Positions 1-9,293 of a DNA stretch of 64,000 bases are shown here, one piece after another; positions within the stretch are counted from its first letter, which is position 1; the number at the start of each line of letters is the position of its first letter. Origin of the DNA: Amaurobius ferox. Its lineage: Eukaryota > Arthropoda > Arachnida > Araneae > Amaurobiidae. The stretch covers positions 49,339,539 through 49,403,538 of the forward strand of contig OX578153.1 in assembly GCA_951213105.1 (NCBI GenBank), given 5' to 3'. The translations under genes were made by a program, and so were the position numbers. The notes beneath the pieces are model-generated. The model searched no databases, had not been told where the DNA came from, and saw only the letters and a program-made list of their open reading frames with translations.

Positions 1-1217
1 TTGGGTCCGACAAGGGAACCTTGTGAAACCCCGCTGAGAACATTCCGGGAAGAGAGAATATTGGAAACACGTACAACGAAGCTTCGTCCTGTGAGGTACG
101 AATGAATGAAAGATGTGAATTAGATTTGGAGGGAAGGAGCGTTTGATAAGTTTGAATAACAGTCCGTTGATCCACACTTTATCAAACGCCTTCTGGAGAT
201 CAAGGAAAACAATGGAGGAACTTTCGCGATTGCTACGTGCCTCATGAACGAGCTCTACAACTCCCAGCAACTGGTGCTGAGTGGAATGCTTCTTCTTGAA
301 CCCAAATTTTTCAGGAATTAAAATGTTCCTCGGGTTACATAACTCGTCCAGGCGACGCAGTAGAATAAACTCGAAAAGCTTCGAAAGACAAGAGAGGAGA
401 AAGATTGGTCGATAATTGACCGGAAGAGAGTGATCGAGACCTGGTTTGGGGGGGGGGCGAGAATGGCCACCTTCCAAGCCCTAGGAAAATAATTGAAGCG
501 AAGAAGGAGAATGAAGTGCTTAACAAGGTAATTGTTAAGAAGAGTTGGATGATTCTTTAGCATGTTCGAGGAGATGAGGTCCTTCCCAAGAGCTTTGTTC
601 TTTTTCAGTTTCAGAATACGGGGCAGAAGTTCATCAAAGGTGACATCAGTCAGTGTGTATTGAGTAGGTGTTGTGATGGACTGTTCAACTTTGGAGTCCA
701 CGATCTCAACCGTCCTAGGATCGATTACATCGTGGTGTGGTTCAAACTGAGTGGCCCTGTAGTTGTGATCTTTAAGGGTCGGAATGTGTGTTTTGTGCCT
801 ACGGTAACGTGAGGTAGCTCTCCAAATGGTGTTGTCGTCAGTCATTAGGGACTCAACATAGGTGTTCCATCGTGCACTTGAAAAGGCCTTAATGCGTGAT
901 CTTACCCGAGAACGTATGTAGTTCAATTCACGCCTAAAGTTGGGGTCTCTGCTGGCCTGCCAGTCTTTCCGGAGCTGGTTTCTGTCCTTGATCATCTCCC
1001 TGATGTATTGCGGTAACTTGTAGTAATTAATTCACTTTGATGCTCCTGGTCCTAGAGGAGGCGGAGTAGGCATTAGGATGCATATCTTCAAGTTTGCCCA
1101 CTTCCACATCCAGTTGGTCCGTGGAACTAACAATGGGGGGTGGGGTGGGGGCAACTCCTTAGCCAGGAGGCCTTTGTACCTTTCCCAGTTCGTGATCAGC
1201 TTGGCGATGCAGGAAAG
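1..1217 (-). pseudogene. Degraded non-LTR (Jockey/CR1-like) retrotransposon reverse transcriptase
   Basis: The minus strand encodes the linker and N-terminal part of a LINE reverse transcriptase. The longest open piece is 318-995, with K/R-rich text ending in KKNKALGKDLISSN, which matches the RT region before motif A. Other frames continue toward position 1 with FLDLQKAFDKVW (RT motif A) and GVSQGSLVGP (a variant of the GVPQGS motif). The piece near 1140-1217 reads LITNWERYKGLL, resembling the segment between endonuclease and RT. Frame changes and stops, including a run of Gs near 450, make it a pseudogene. The window edge cuts it inside the RT. The Jockey/CR1 assignment is by motif style only. 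Confidence 0.8.
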
Positions 1218-1224
1218 GAAGATA

Positions 1225-1470
1225 ATAAAAGTGCAAGAATAAAATGTTTACTGCTTTTTCATAGAGAGCCAGGTGATTTATATTTCAATGACGTCATTTA
1301 AATAAAGTTTATTTTTTTCAATGAAGTTTTAAATTTTCAAATATAATAAATTATTGTAGTATTGTGATTATTTTTAAAATATTACAGCTGAATGTATCGC
1401 ATTTTAGAGATGTTTTAAAAAAATTGTATTGCAGTTGGAAAGTGTTTCATAATCAATTTTTCGTGCATGA
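1225..1470 (+). repeat. Fragment of dispersed repeat family D
   Basis: This AT-rich stretch is clearly similar to 24440-24690 and, reversed, to 55310-55520 and 55800-56050. Shared pieces include a gagagccag...gatttatatttc block and a block ending in tggaaaatgtttcataatca. No coding capacity was seen. The element class is unknown. Confidence 0.65.
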
Positions 1471-2078
1471 TTGATTGTTTTTGTTATTTCTCATATTTTT
1501 TATAGTCAGCACCCGCTGATGAATCACCGGTTCGTATTATCAAGAAAACAAAAAATAACTACGATCTTTGTTAATGTTCGATTTATTTTACCTAATTTAG
1601 TAATATATATGATGTTTTCTCTCAAAATCAGTAAAATAATTTCATTTAAATCATTAAATATTTTTCTTTATTAATGTTGTATTGCTTTATTGATAGTGTA
1701 AATATTTAAATCTTTATGACCCTTTCAGTGCGGGGTCTAGAACCGCAACTATTATGCCGCGTAATGATGCGCAAAGAAGCCTAATAGCCAGTCAATGTAG
1801 GCCAGTCAATGTGAGGATGGTGCCTGGTAATTCGTTCTTTTAAATTATTTGCTGCTTTGGCGCAGCTTTCTGGAACTACAGAGCTACATCATTAAGAAAA
1901 ATCGTACATCATTAAGAAAAATCAATTTTTACATATAAATTACTTTTAAAATATTACTGCTACATATAAACTGTGTACTAAAATAACCCAAATTTTACTT
2001 TTCCTAATCTCATACTCATGAGGAGAAGAGAAATTGTTATCTGTTTTCGGCTTGTTCAAATGTCTACAGTAGAAAAAA
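1471..2078. other. AT-rich intergenic sequence, nothing recognised
   Basis: No credible gene was found. A 17-bp piece (acatcattaagaaaaat) is duplicated in tandem at about 1886-1922. The rest is unique at this scale. Confidence 0.5.
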
Positions 2079-2786
2079 TGCGATGTGGACAGCACGTGAT
2101 TATCTCTGCAGACATATATTCACATTCTCTTTATTTCATTTCAATTTATATCACTTTTAATTCAATTTTCCTCCTCATTTGGTAACTGGACTTATTTTCA
2201 AATGTGGCGTATTGAACATACGAAAAAACTAAAATATCTCTAGAATGGCTAGTCCTATTGCAATGGGGTTGGTTTTGTTGGTTTCATCGTTAAACATTAC
2301 GTATAAAACAAGTATGTAATTGATCTATTTGAACATACGTAGTTTTTAATTTTGGAATTTGACGATTTTTTGCTTAAAAAGCAGGTTATATTTTTCGAAT
2401 CATAACAAAATCTAATCAGCATCAGGGTAACCTACAAATTTTGTAAAATTTGATCAAATTGTTTTTCAACTGGAGTGGATAAAGGCAATTTTTGCGACCA
2501 TTTCGCTAAAAATGGCAGGTTCTTTTATCCAGAATCGTACCAAAAACTTATCAGCTCCAGGATCACACACAAGTGACTTACCAAATATTATGAAATTTGG
2601 TCCATTAGTTTTGGAGTTAGAGTGGATACATTACACAGACAGACACACTCACAGACGTCACGCTAAAATAGTTTTTTTCGTATTCTATAAGTCCCGAAGC
2701 GTGTAGATACGTTGAACACTCGAGTTGAGATTTTCGGCATGATTCCAATACTTTCCCTATACATTACCATGTATTGCAGGGAAAGC
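2079..2786 (+). mobile_element. Family A element (possible Helentron-associated nonautonomous element), diverged copy
   Basis: It begins with a diverged form of the family start (cgatgtggacagcacgtgat, compared with TCTGATGTGGGCAGCACAT in better copies). It ends in the family hairpin ACTTTCCCTATACATTACC/ATGTATTGCAGGGAAAG. An internal agacacactcacagac tract marks the usual microsatellite position. The proposed class rests on the asymmetric inverted termini, terminal hairpin and central microsatellite. Confidence 0.6.
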
Positions 2787-2849
2787 AAAAATCTATGATC
2801 TGTCATTCTGTAAAAAAATAAATAAAATAAAATTTAGAATCAGAATGTT

Positions 2850-3790
2850 AGAATTTTTGTCATTATGCAATCCGCTCGGAAAAGTTCTTTGGTGTTTTTA
2901 ATTAGGATATTTTAGAAAATGCGGAAATATTAATTTGAAATGAAATAGAAATTTATAGTTATCTTATATTTATTGCAAATATATATTAATTTAGTGCCTT
3001 ATTAAAAATATGAATACTAAAAATGAGAGTTAACAAATATGGGCGTGATCACATACACAATTGATATATGCCGACTATACACAAATGACTTTTATATAGA
3101 ATTTTATATAGTATGTGCTTTAATAATCTTTGGTGTTTTTATTAGGATATTTTAGAAAATACAGAAACATTAATATGAAATAAAATATAAATTTATATTT
3201 ATCTTATATCTATTGCAAATAGATATTAATTTAGTGCCTTGTTAAAAATATGAATACTAAAAAATGAGTTAACAAATATGGGCGTGACCACATACATGAT
3301 TGATATAGGCTTGCTCTTAATAATTCATTTCTATATAGAATTTTATATAGAATACACTTTAATAATATTATCGATATATATAAACTGTGAAAAAATATTT
3401 CAAATTTAATTTTTCCTAATCTCATACTCCATAATGAGAAGAAAAATTGTTATCTGTTTAGGGCGTGACTCTATCCAAATTTCTATGAAAAAAATCTATC
3501 TATGACTTGTCATTCTGAAAAGAAAATGAAATTTAGAATCAAAATGTTATAATTATTGTTATTATGCAATCCGCATCGAAAAGTTCTGCGGTGTTTCACT
3601 TGGATATTTCAGAAAATGCGGAAATATCAATTTAGAATGAAAACATCGTCTTTGAAATTACACTTGTCATACATGTATTTCAAATAAATACTATTTTAGA
3701 GCCTATCTAAAAATATAAATACTGAAGATGAGAAATGACAAATATGGGCGTGTCCATGTACACGATACATATGTACTATTTATTAGCAAT
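2850..3790. repeat. Three diverged copies of a local AT-rich repeat
   Basis: Copies near 2860-3085, 3125-3320 and 3540-3780 share a ggtgtttt...aggatatttt start, a gaaaatgcggaaatat core and an aacaaatatgggcgtg end. Spacings are irregular (about 265 and 415 bp), so this is a local duplication series rather than a clean satellite. No coding function was seen. Confidence 0.65.
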
Positions 3791-4567
3791 TGAATATAGA
3801 TATTTGAATTGATATATTTTCTAAAAGATGCTAAATTTCTGTAATTTATAATTATCAGGATTTGTTTAATATCTTTAAAGAAGCTGATCTGCCAAGGCCA
3901 CCTTAACAATAATTAGTGAGCATATGTAACAAAGTGTTTATCAATTTATCGATGATATTACAGAAAGTGACACGAAATTCAGAAAAAGGCTTTGGTATCC
4001 TATTGTGTTTTATTTTATCAACGTACAGATGATTATAGAGGAATTTATTTTCTATTTCTGTTACTGTAACTGTAACCCGGTACGTTCAAGCATTACAAAG
4101 TACTACAATAAGCAGTCAAATAAGCAAAAACAAATAAAAAATATGTCAAACTATGCGTTTATTAAATGCTCAGTGTTTGAAAAAATTCGAATGATATTGA
4201 GATGTTTAACACATTTTGCAAATTTATTTATATGTTAACGTATTTTTGCTGTTACACATAATTAATATATTTTTAGATAATAGTTTTCGATTCTACACAA
4301 TATTTTTCATGGCAATTCCGTTTAGGAACAGATCCGTACTAACTACACTGGTATCGAAAAAGACTGATTTCTCAACAATTGTTCAATATAGATGAAATAA
4401 TTTTTTTGGGTGTGATACATAGCTTCATAACACATAAATACAAACTACAAAATCGAATATGAGTGTATATGATGCAAAAATAATTACGAAAAAATTTGCT
4501 ACTTCCTGCTATGTCTGCCTAGTTTCTAAAAGGCCGACAGTTTGCCACCTTAAAGTTTCTCATTTTT
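3791..4567. other. AT-rich intergenic sequence, nothing recognised
   Basis: Short ORFs here have low-complexity composition and no recognisable motif. Confidence 0.45.
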
Positions 4568-5105
4568 TACTTTCCCTGCAATACATGGTAATGTATAGGG
4601 AAAGTATTGGAATCATGCCGAAAATCACAACTCGAGTTTTCGACGGATCTACACGTTTCGAGACCTCTAGAATACGAAAAAACTATTTTTAGCGTGACGT
4701 CTGTGTGTGTGTCTGTGTGTCTGTCTGTGTGTCTGTGTGTCTGTGTGTCTGTGTGTCTGTGTGTCTGTCTGTGCAGATTTTGTATCCACTCTAACTAAAA
4801 AACTAATGGACCGAATTTCACAAAATTTAGTAGGTAAGTTACTTGTGAGCGAGTCTGGTGCAGATTAGTTTTGGGTGCGATTCGGAATAAAAGAACCCGC
4901 CTTTTTTTGCGAAATGGCCCGCAAAAGCTTGTATCCACTCTAACTGAAAAACTGATAGACCGAATTTCACAAAATTCGGTAGATAAGTCACTTGTGGGTT
5001 ACCTTGGTGCTGATTAGATTTTGGTACGATTCGGAAAAAATAACCTGCCTTTTTCTGCAAAATGGCCCTCAAAAATCGTCCAAATCTAAACTAAAGAACT
5101 GGGTA
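4568..5105 (-). mobile_element. Family A element, left half, interrupted by the Polinton
   Basis: It starts with the family hairpin (TACTTTCCCTGCAATACAT facing ATGTATAGGGAAAGTA). A (TGTGTCTG)n microsatellite follows at about 4700-4772, then the family body. It is cut at 5105 by the Polinton, and the same element resumes at 22671. The neighbouring copy 22942-23692 shows the uninterrupted arrangement. Confidence 0.8.
5100..5105. repeat. Left target site duplication of the Polinton (TGGGTA)
   Basis: TGGGTA lies immediately outside the first TIR base (AGTAGT) and is repeated exactly after the right TIR at 22665-22670. Six bases is the known duplication length for Polinton integrases. Confidence 0.93.
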
Positions 5106-5780
5106 AGTAGTATATCTATGTACGTATGAGCGCACATGTACTATATACACTAAAAACTATATTTTATAGCTTATTTTTATCTTTTTTATATATAAAAAAA
5201 AGGTATCGATCCATATTAATATTAAAAACATGATTTTATATCAAAATAAGACCTTTTTAACATTTAGACCAAATTTTAACTTTTTTTTTAGATAAATGCG
5301 TGAAAATGATCAAAAGAGCCCCATTATGGGGCATATTTATGAGGGGGCCGTTAGTCCCCCATATATAGGTCGGTGAAAAGGATTAAATCTAAAAAGATAC
5401 TATAAATTTGAAGATATTAAAAAATATAATGCCATTATAAATGGCGTCAAAAAAATCAAAGATAGGCCGCTCCATTTTGGGGCTCCCTCATACATAGCTA
5501 AATTACAGTGAAAGGATTAAATAAATGCGCTTCTAAATGAATCCTCTAAGCTTTAAAATATATGGGGGGACCATAAGTCCCCCCATAAAAGTTTGATCTA
5601 AAGATTTATTTTTAAAACATGGGTCCTGAAAAAAATAAAAATATTTTTCAACATAATTAAAGATAAAATTCAGAAAATAAAGTGATTTAACACGATAGGT
5701 TAGAAAATCATAGAATAAATAACTCTCTCATATTTGTATTTACCACCAATCATACCAGAATATATAAATATATATCTACT
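5106..5780 (+). repeat. Left terminal inverted repeat of the Polinton
   Basis: It matches the reverse complement of 21991-22664 with only a handful of substitutions and one or two poly-A length differences. It contains palindromes capable of strong stems: GCCCCATTATGGGGC at 5318-5332, GGGGG...CCCCC at 5343-5360, GCCATTATAAATGGC at 5431-5445, and ATGGGGGGAC...GTCCCCCCAT at 5562-5586. The inner 81 bp (5700-5780) are coding, being the 3' end of the 80-residue gene. TIR ends are the expected protein-primed replication origins. Confidence 0.95.
5562..5586. other. Perfect 10-bp-stem hairpin in the left TIR
   Basis: ATGGGGGGAC pairs with GTCCCCCCAT around a 5-base loop in otherwise AT-rich DNA. The mirror copy is at 22185-22209 in the right TIR. 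Role unknown; candidates are a replication, packaging or transcription-end signal. Confidence 0.7.
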
Positions 5781-5942
5781 TTTATTGATTTTATTTATTG
5801 ATTCATCAGAAGGTTTTACATTCGGAAGGTAATACTCTTTTTCTTCACCATCTAACTTTATGATTACTGAATCTCCATATTTTCTCAATGATATCAGTTC
5901 ATATTCTCCTGGACGTAAATCATTTAACATTTTAGCTTCCAT
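5700..5942 (-). CDS. 80-residue end protein, paralogue of the 94-residue right-end gene
   Basis: Unrecognised small acidic/basic protein. It shares LNDLRPGEYELISL, VIIKL, YYLPN, SDESI..INK and RYIF.YSGMI..KY with the 94-residue protein at 20852-21136, so the two element ends carry the same gene family. PGEYELISL followed by a GD/GN turn and VIIKL suggests a compact beta-barrel-like fold, possibly nucleic-acid binding; that is inference. The start lies in CTAATAAATGG with the AAAATGTTT box upstream. The last 26 codons and the stop fall inside the TIR, so a headless copy of them also exists at 21991-22071. Confidence 0.7.
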   Translation of the reverse strand: MEAKMLNDLRPGEYELISLRKYGDSVIIKLDGEEKEYYLPNVKPSDESINKINKSRYIFIYSGMIGGKYKYERVIYSMIF

Positions 5943-5961
5943 TTATTAGTAAACATTTTTT
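5939..5961 (-). promoter_or_regulatory. AAAATGTTT / TAATAAATGG start box
   Basis: Upstream of the 80-residue gene the minus strand reads AAAAATGTTTAC directly followed by TAATAAATGG. It is nearly identical to the boxes at 16012, 16261, 20239 and 20833. It contains a potential poly(A) signal (AATAAA) overlapping the start codon. Confidence 0.6.
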
Positions 5962-5965
5962 TTTT

Positions 5966-7741
5966 TTATAAATCCATCCATTCTTCATAATCTGTAAAAC
6001 CTGTTTCTTCCATCTCTTTTTTAAGTTTTTCTCTGTATTCTTCATCAGACTTTGACTCTCTAAATATTTTTTCAGCTATAATATTTTTTTGTTCATTATC
6101 AGATATTGTAATAGAAACATCAGGATCAAATCCATTTAGTACATTAATTATTCTAGTTACTTTCCCAACAAAACATTTATCATCAGCCTCTTTTAGTTCA
6201 TATTTTAACACTTTTATAATTTCGTTTTTATTCTCATTTCTTAAAATTCTATTAAACACAACAACTAATATCTCTCTAAATTTAATATTATGGAATTCTT
6301 CCTCCAGTAAGTGTCTTTTAATTTTTATACCTAATTCTTTAATGCATTCATCTAAACCATATGTAATTTCTGTATTTAATAATTTTATGATAGTTTCTCT
6401 CAAAGATTTTTGAATATATGTATTATGTACATTTTGAGAGTCATTATATACATTATTATGAAATAATTGTCTTCTTAAAATCGGTGGTAAATTTATTTTA
6501 TCTACATCATAGCATACTTCATATATTCCAGGCAAAAATATTAATTCATTTAGAGATGTAATATCATTTTCGCTACAATTTAATGTTTCTAAATTAGTTA
6601 AATTTTCTATTCCTTCAAGGGATGTTAATTTATTTCCCTCACAATATAATTCTTTTAAATTAGTTAAATTTTTTATACCTTCAAGAGATGTAATATCATT
6701 TTCGCTACAATTTAATGTTTCTAAATTAGTTAAATTTTTTATACCTTCAAGAGATGTAATATCATTTTCGCTACTATTTAATGTTTCTAAATTCGTTAAA
6801 TTTTCTATTCCTTCAAGAGATGTTAATTTACTACAATTTTCTATTCTATCAAAGGGTGTTAATATATTTCCTCTACAATTTTCTATTCTATCAAAGGGTG
6901 TTAATATATATCCTCTACAATTTAATTCTTTCAAATTAGTTAAATTTTCTATTCCTTCAAGGGATGTTAATTTATTTCCCTCACAATATAATTTTTTTAA
7001 ATTAGTTAAATTTTTTATACCTTCAAGAGATTTTAATTTATTTTCGCTACAATTTAATGTTTCTAAATTAGTTAAATTTTTTATACCTTCAAGAGATTTT
7101 AATTTATTTTCGCTACAATTTAATGTTTCTAAATTAGTTAAATTTTTTATAACTTCAAGAGATGTTATTTTATTTCCTCCACAATTTAATGTTTCTAAAT
7201 TAGTTAAATTTTTTATACCTTCAAGAGATGTTAATTTATTTCCTCCACAATATAATACTTTTAAATTAGTTAAATTTTCTATTCCTTCAAGAGATTTTAA
7301 TTTATTTCCCCTACAATATAATACTTTTAAATTAGTTAAATTTTCTATTCCTTCAAGGGATGTTAATTTATTTCCCCTACAATTTAATGTTTCTAAATTA
7401 GTTAAATTTTCTATTCCTTCAAGGGATGTTAATATATTTGAATCACAATATAATGCTTTTAAATTCGTTAAATTTTCTATTCCTTCAAGATTTTTTAATT
7501 TATTTCCCCAACAATTTAATGTTTCTAAATTAGTTAAATTTTCTATTCCTTCAAGGGATGTTAATATATTTGAATCACAATATAATGCTTTTAAATTCGT
7601 TAAATTTTCTATTCCTTCAAGATTTTTTAATTTATTTCCTACAGAATCAAATATAAAAATAGATTTCACTTCAGTAGGATTCTCTATATTTAAGATAGAC
7701 ATAGTTTTTTTTTCCATACCATTATTATATGTAACATCCAT
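5966..7741 (-). CDS. Leucine-rich-repeat protein, 591 residues (Polinton cargo)
   Basis: Residues about 25-402 are leucine-rich repeats of exactly 22 residues with consensus LTNLETLNCxGNKLTSLEG plus IEN. There are about fifteen full units and two truncated ones (near residues 289-314). The LxxLxxLxCxxNxL pattern is the SDS22/internalin-like class, which builds a curved binding surface. Residues about 403-591 form a non-repeat, charged, mostly helical region of unknown fold. No signal peptide or membrane segment is evident. Some repeats are almost identical at DNA level (132-bp pairs at about 7429-7508 and 7561-7640), indicating recent internal expansion. The start is in TATAAATGG with the AAAATGTTT box. 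LRR genes are not part of the Polinton core set. A host-interaction or binding role is inference. Confidence 0.85.
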   Translation of the reverse strand: MDVTYNNGMEKKTMSILNIENPTEVKSIFIFDSVGNKLKNLEGIENLTNLKALYCDSNILTSLEGIENLTNLETLNCWGNKLKNLEGIENLTNLKALYCDSNILTSLEGIENLTNLETLNCRGNKLTSLEGIENLTNLKVLYCRGNKLKSLEGIENLTNLKVLYCGGNKLTSLEGIKNLTNLETLNCGGNKITSLEVIKNLTNLETLNCSENKLKSLEGIKNLTNLETLNCSENKLKSLEGIKNLTNLKKLYCEGNKLTSLEGIENLTNLKELNCRGYILTPFDRIENCRGNILTPFDRIENCSKLTSLEGIENLTNLETLNSSENDITSLEGIKNLTNLETLNCSENDITSLEGIKNLTNLKELYCEGNKLTSLEGIENLTNLETLNCSENDITSLNELIFLPGIYEVCYDVDKINLPPILRRQLFHNNVYNDSQNVHNTYIQKSLRETIIKLLNTEITYGLDECIKELGIKIKRHLLEEEFHNIKFREILVVVFNRILRNENKNEIIKVLKYELKEADDKCFVGKVTRIINVLNGFDPDVSITISDNEQKNIIAEKIFRESKSDEEYREKLKKEMEETGFTDYEEWMDL

Positions 7742-7760
7742 TTATATAGAAACATTTTTA
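7738..7760 (-). promoter_or_regulatory. AAAATGTTT / TATATAAATGG start box
   Basis: Variant of the shared start box in front of the LRR gene. The minus strand reads AAAAATGTTTCT then ATATAAATGG. The AATAAA hexamer is lost here while TAAATG is kept. Confidence 0.5.
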
Positions 7761-7768
7761 TTAAATAT

Positions 7769-8413
7769 TTATTTATCATTAATTAATTGTCTCAAAAGAT
7801 ATACACTCTCTCTCAAGACTAATTTAACTTCATATATCTCTTCAAAAATTTTCTCTTGGTAATGTTCTATTTCATGATGACCAAACTTTTTATTTAATTC
7901 ACTCATCTGTATAGCTTGTACTTTTTTCCAATAAACATTAAAAAAGTGATCAGGTAATAGCTCAAATTTATATTTAATCAAATAACAAAAATCTAATTTA
8001 TGCATAAATTCTTCTATAAAATTTTCACTAAATGTTTGATATCTAGTTATATACAACCAATTTAAATCATATTTTAATTCTCTCATAGTATCTTCTGTAA
8101 GATTTTGAAATATTGATACTTTATATAAATCTAAATTATCAGAAAATTTTACGATAAATTCGTTACTTAAAGTTTGATATTGAGATATGTTTACCCAATC
8201 TACTTTATCTTTACATTTTTCAATAAAATCTTCTGATAATTTTTGATATCTAGAAATTTTAGGCCAATCATCAGGTTGAGCAAATTCTTCAATAAAAGAT
8301 TCAGACAGTGTTGAATATTGTAAAACTAAATCCCAATTTACATGACTAATAAGATTTCTAATTACATCTTCAGATAAATTTTTTCTGGAAAATTCATTCC
8401 AATCGATATCCAT
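7769..8413 (-). CDS. Tandem-repeat protein with about 23-residue W..IS.YQ.LSE.FI units
   Basis: The first two thirds consist of about six or seven repeats of 22-23 residues, for example DWPKISRYQKLSEDFIEKC and DWVNISQYQTLSNEFIVKF. Each has an aromatic residue, an I/V-S-x-Y/F-Q turn and an amphipathic LSEDFIEEF helix, so a helical solenoid is likely. Similar repeats are familiar from hypothetical proteins of nucleocytoplasmic large DNA viruses; that is recollection and was not searched. The C-terminal 50 residues are non-repeat and helical. It lies between the LRR and fibre-like genes, separated by 27 and 3 bases. The start is CTAATAAATGG. Function unknown. Confidence 0.75.
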   Translation of the reverse strand: MDIDWNEFSRKNLSEDVIRNLISHVNWDLVLQYSTLSESFIEEFAQPDDWPKISRYQKLSEDFIEKCKDKVDWVNISQYQTLSNEFIVKFSDNLDLYKVSIFQNLTEDTMRELKYDLNWLYITRYQTFSENFIEEFMHKLDFCYLIKYKFELLPDHFFNVYWKKVQAIQMSELNKKFGHHEIEHYQEKIFEEIYEVKLVLRESVYLLRQLINDK

Positions 8414-8432
8414 TTATTAGAAAGAAATTTTT
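8410..8432 (-). promoter_or_regulatory. Diverged start box before the repeat-protein gene
   Basis: The minus strand reads AAAAAATTTCTTT then CTAATAAATGG. The AATAAATGG end is fully kept; the ATGTTT part is degenerate. It overlaps the end of the fibre-like gene. Confidence 0.4.
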
Positions 8433-9283
8433 TCAATATGCATATAAGGTTTTAAAGCGTTACCATCACATTTTATCTTTAATGTGATGATATCATCACG
8501 TTTACCATAAGCAAAACAGGTTACTACATCTCTATTAACATTTAAAATTTCCTTACCATTGATTTCCAGAGATATCAGTGGACTTTTATCATATATATAT
8601 TTACTTTCTACTGTATCATATATATCTATATATATAGAAATTTTCATATACATATCGGTAGATAATCGCATCTCTTGATCTAGTAATTTTGAGCTCATCA
8701 TGTTGAAATTTACTTTTTTATAATCCCCATCTGTATGAAAATCATCTAGTATAGTAACCCAGATATCTCTATTATCTAAATATATTTTATTAACAATATC
8801 GTTATCATTTTCAGGTTCAGAAACATTCGTAATTATTTTATTTTTTGCATCAAATTTATCATTCTGTAATATTAACGAATTTTTTTCAAAATATCTTTTA
8901 TTCACAACATTTTTTTCATCTTTAGGATCTGCAACATTTCCTATTCTTTTTCCTTTTGCATCAAAAACTTTTCCTTCTAAAGAATGTAAAGTTGTATCAT
9001 TTAATTCTTTTATTCTCTTGCCTGTTCCTACAGTAAAGGATAAAAAACTCTCATCATATTTAGTTTCTATATGATCTCTCAATTCATGATGATTATTCTC
9101 TATTTTATTCAAAACAAAACTTTTAGTGGTTAAATCTAAATCATCTATAGGATTTTCACAATTTTTTAAAATTCTATTTTCCATATCATAATTTCCATCA
9201 TTCATTAATTTAAAACCTATACCAGGAAGTCCAATAGGTCCTTCTTTCATTTGATCATCATAAGGTGGATAATAAGCACTCAT
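8417..9283 (-). CDS. Fibre-like virion attachment protein
   Basis: The N-terminus has a short collagen-like stretch, GPIGLPGIG, and then GNYDMENRILKN. Three spaced units follow the pattern xxNKrIxNVxxPxxxxDxVNKxY (near residues 35-60, 105-135 and 142-170). Such units form trimeric shafts in phage tail fibres and adenovirus-like fibres. Residues about 173-288 are beta-rich (VTILDDFHTDGDYKKVNF, PLISLEINGKEIL) and could be a trimeric head. It lies directly downstream of the putative capsid gene (10-base gap), in keeping with a virion component. By analogy it would bind cell-surface ligands; the receptor is unknown. The start is AAATAAATG. Fibre identity is inferred from repeat pattern and context. 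Confidence 0.65.
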   Translation of the reverse strand: MSAYYPPYDDQMKEGPIGLPGIGFKLMNDGNYDMENRILKNCENPIDDLDLTTKSFVLNKIENNHHELRDHIETKYDESFLSFTVGTGKRIKELNDTTLHSLEGKVFDAKGKRIGNVADPKDEKNVVNKRYFEKNSLILQNDKFDAKNKIITNVSEPENDNDIVNKIYLDNRDIWVTILDDFHTDGDYKKVNFNMMSSKLLDQEMRLSTDMYMKISIYIDIYDTVESKYIYDKSPLISLEINGKEILNVNRDVVTCFAYGKRDDIITLKIKCDGNALKPYMHIEKISF

Positions 9284-9293
9284 TTATTTAATT

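Noticed and set aside
5291..5600. Small TAAATG-started ORFs inside the TIR (about 19-26 codons, plus strand)
   Set aside because: They run through hairpin sequences, lack the upstream box, and are too short to support.
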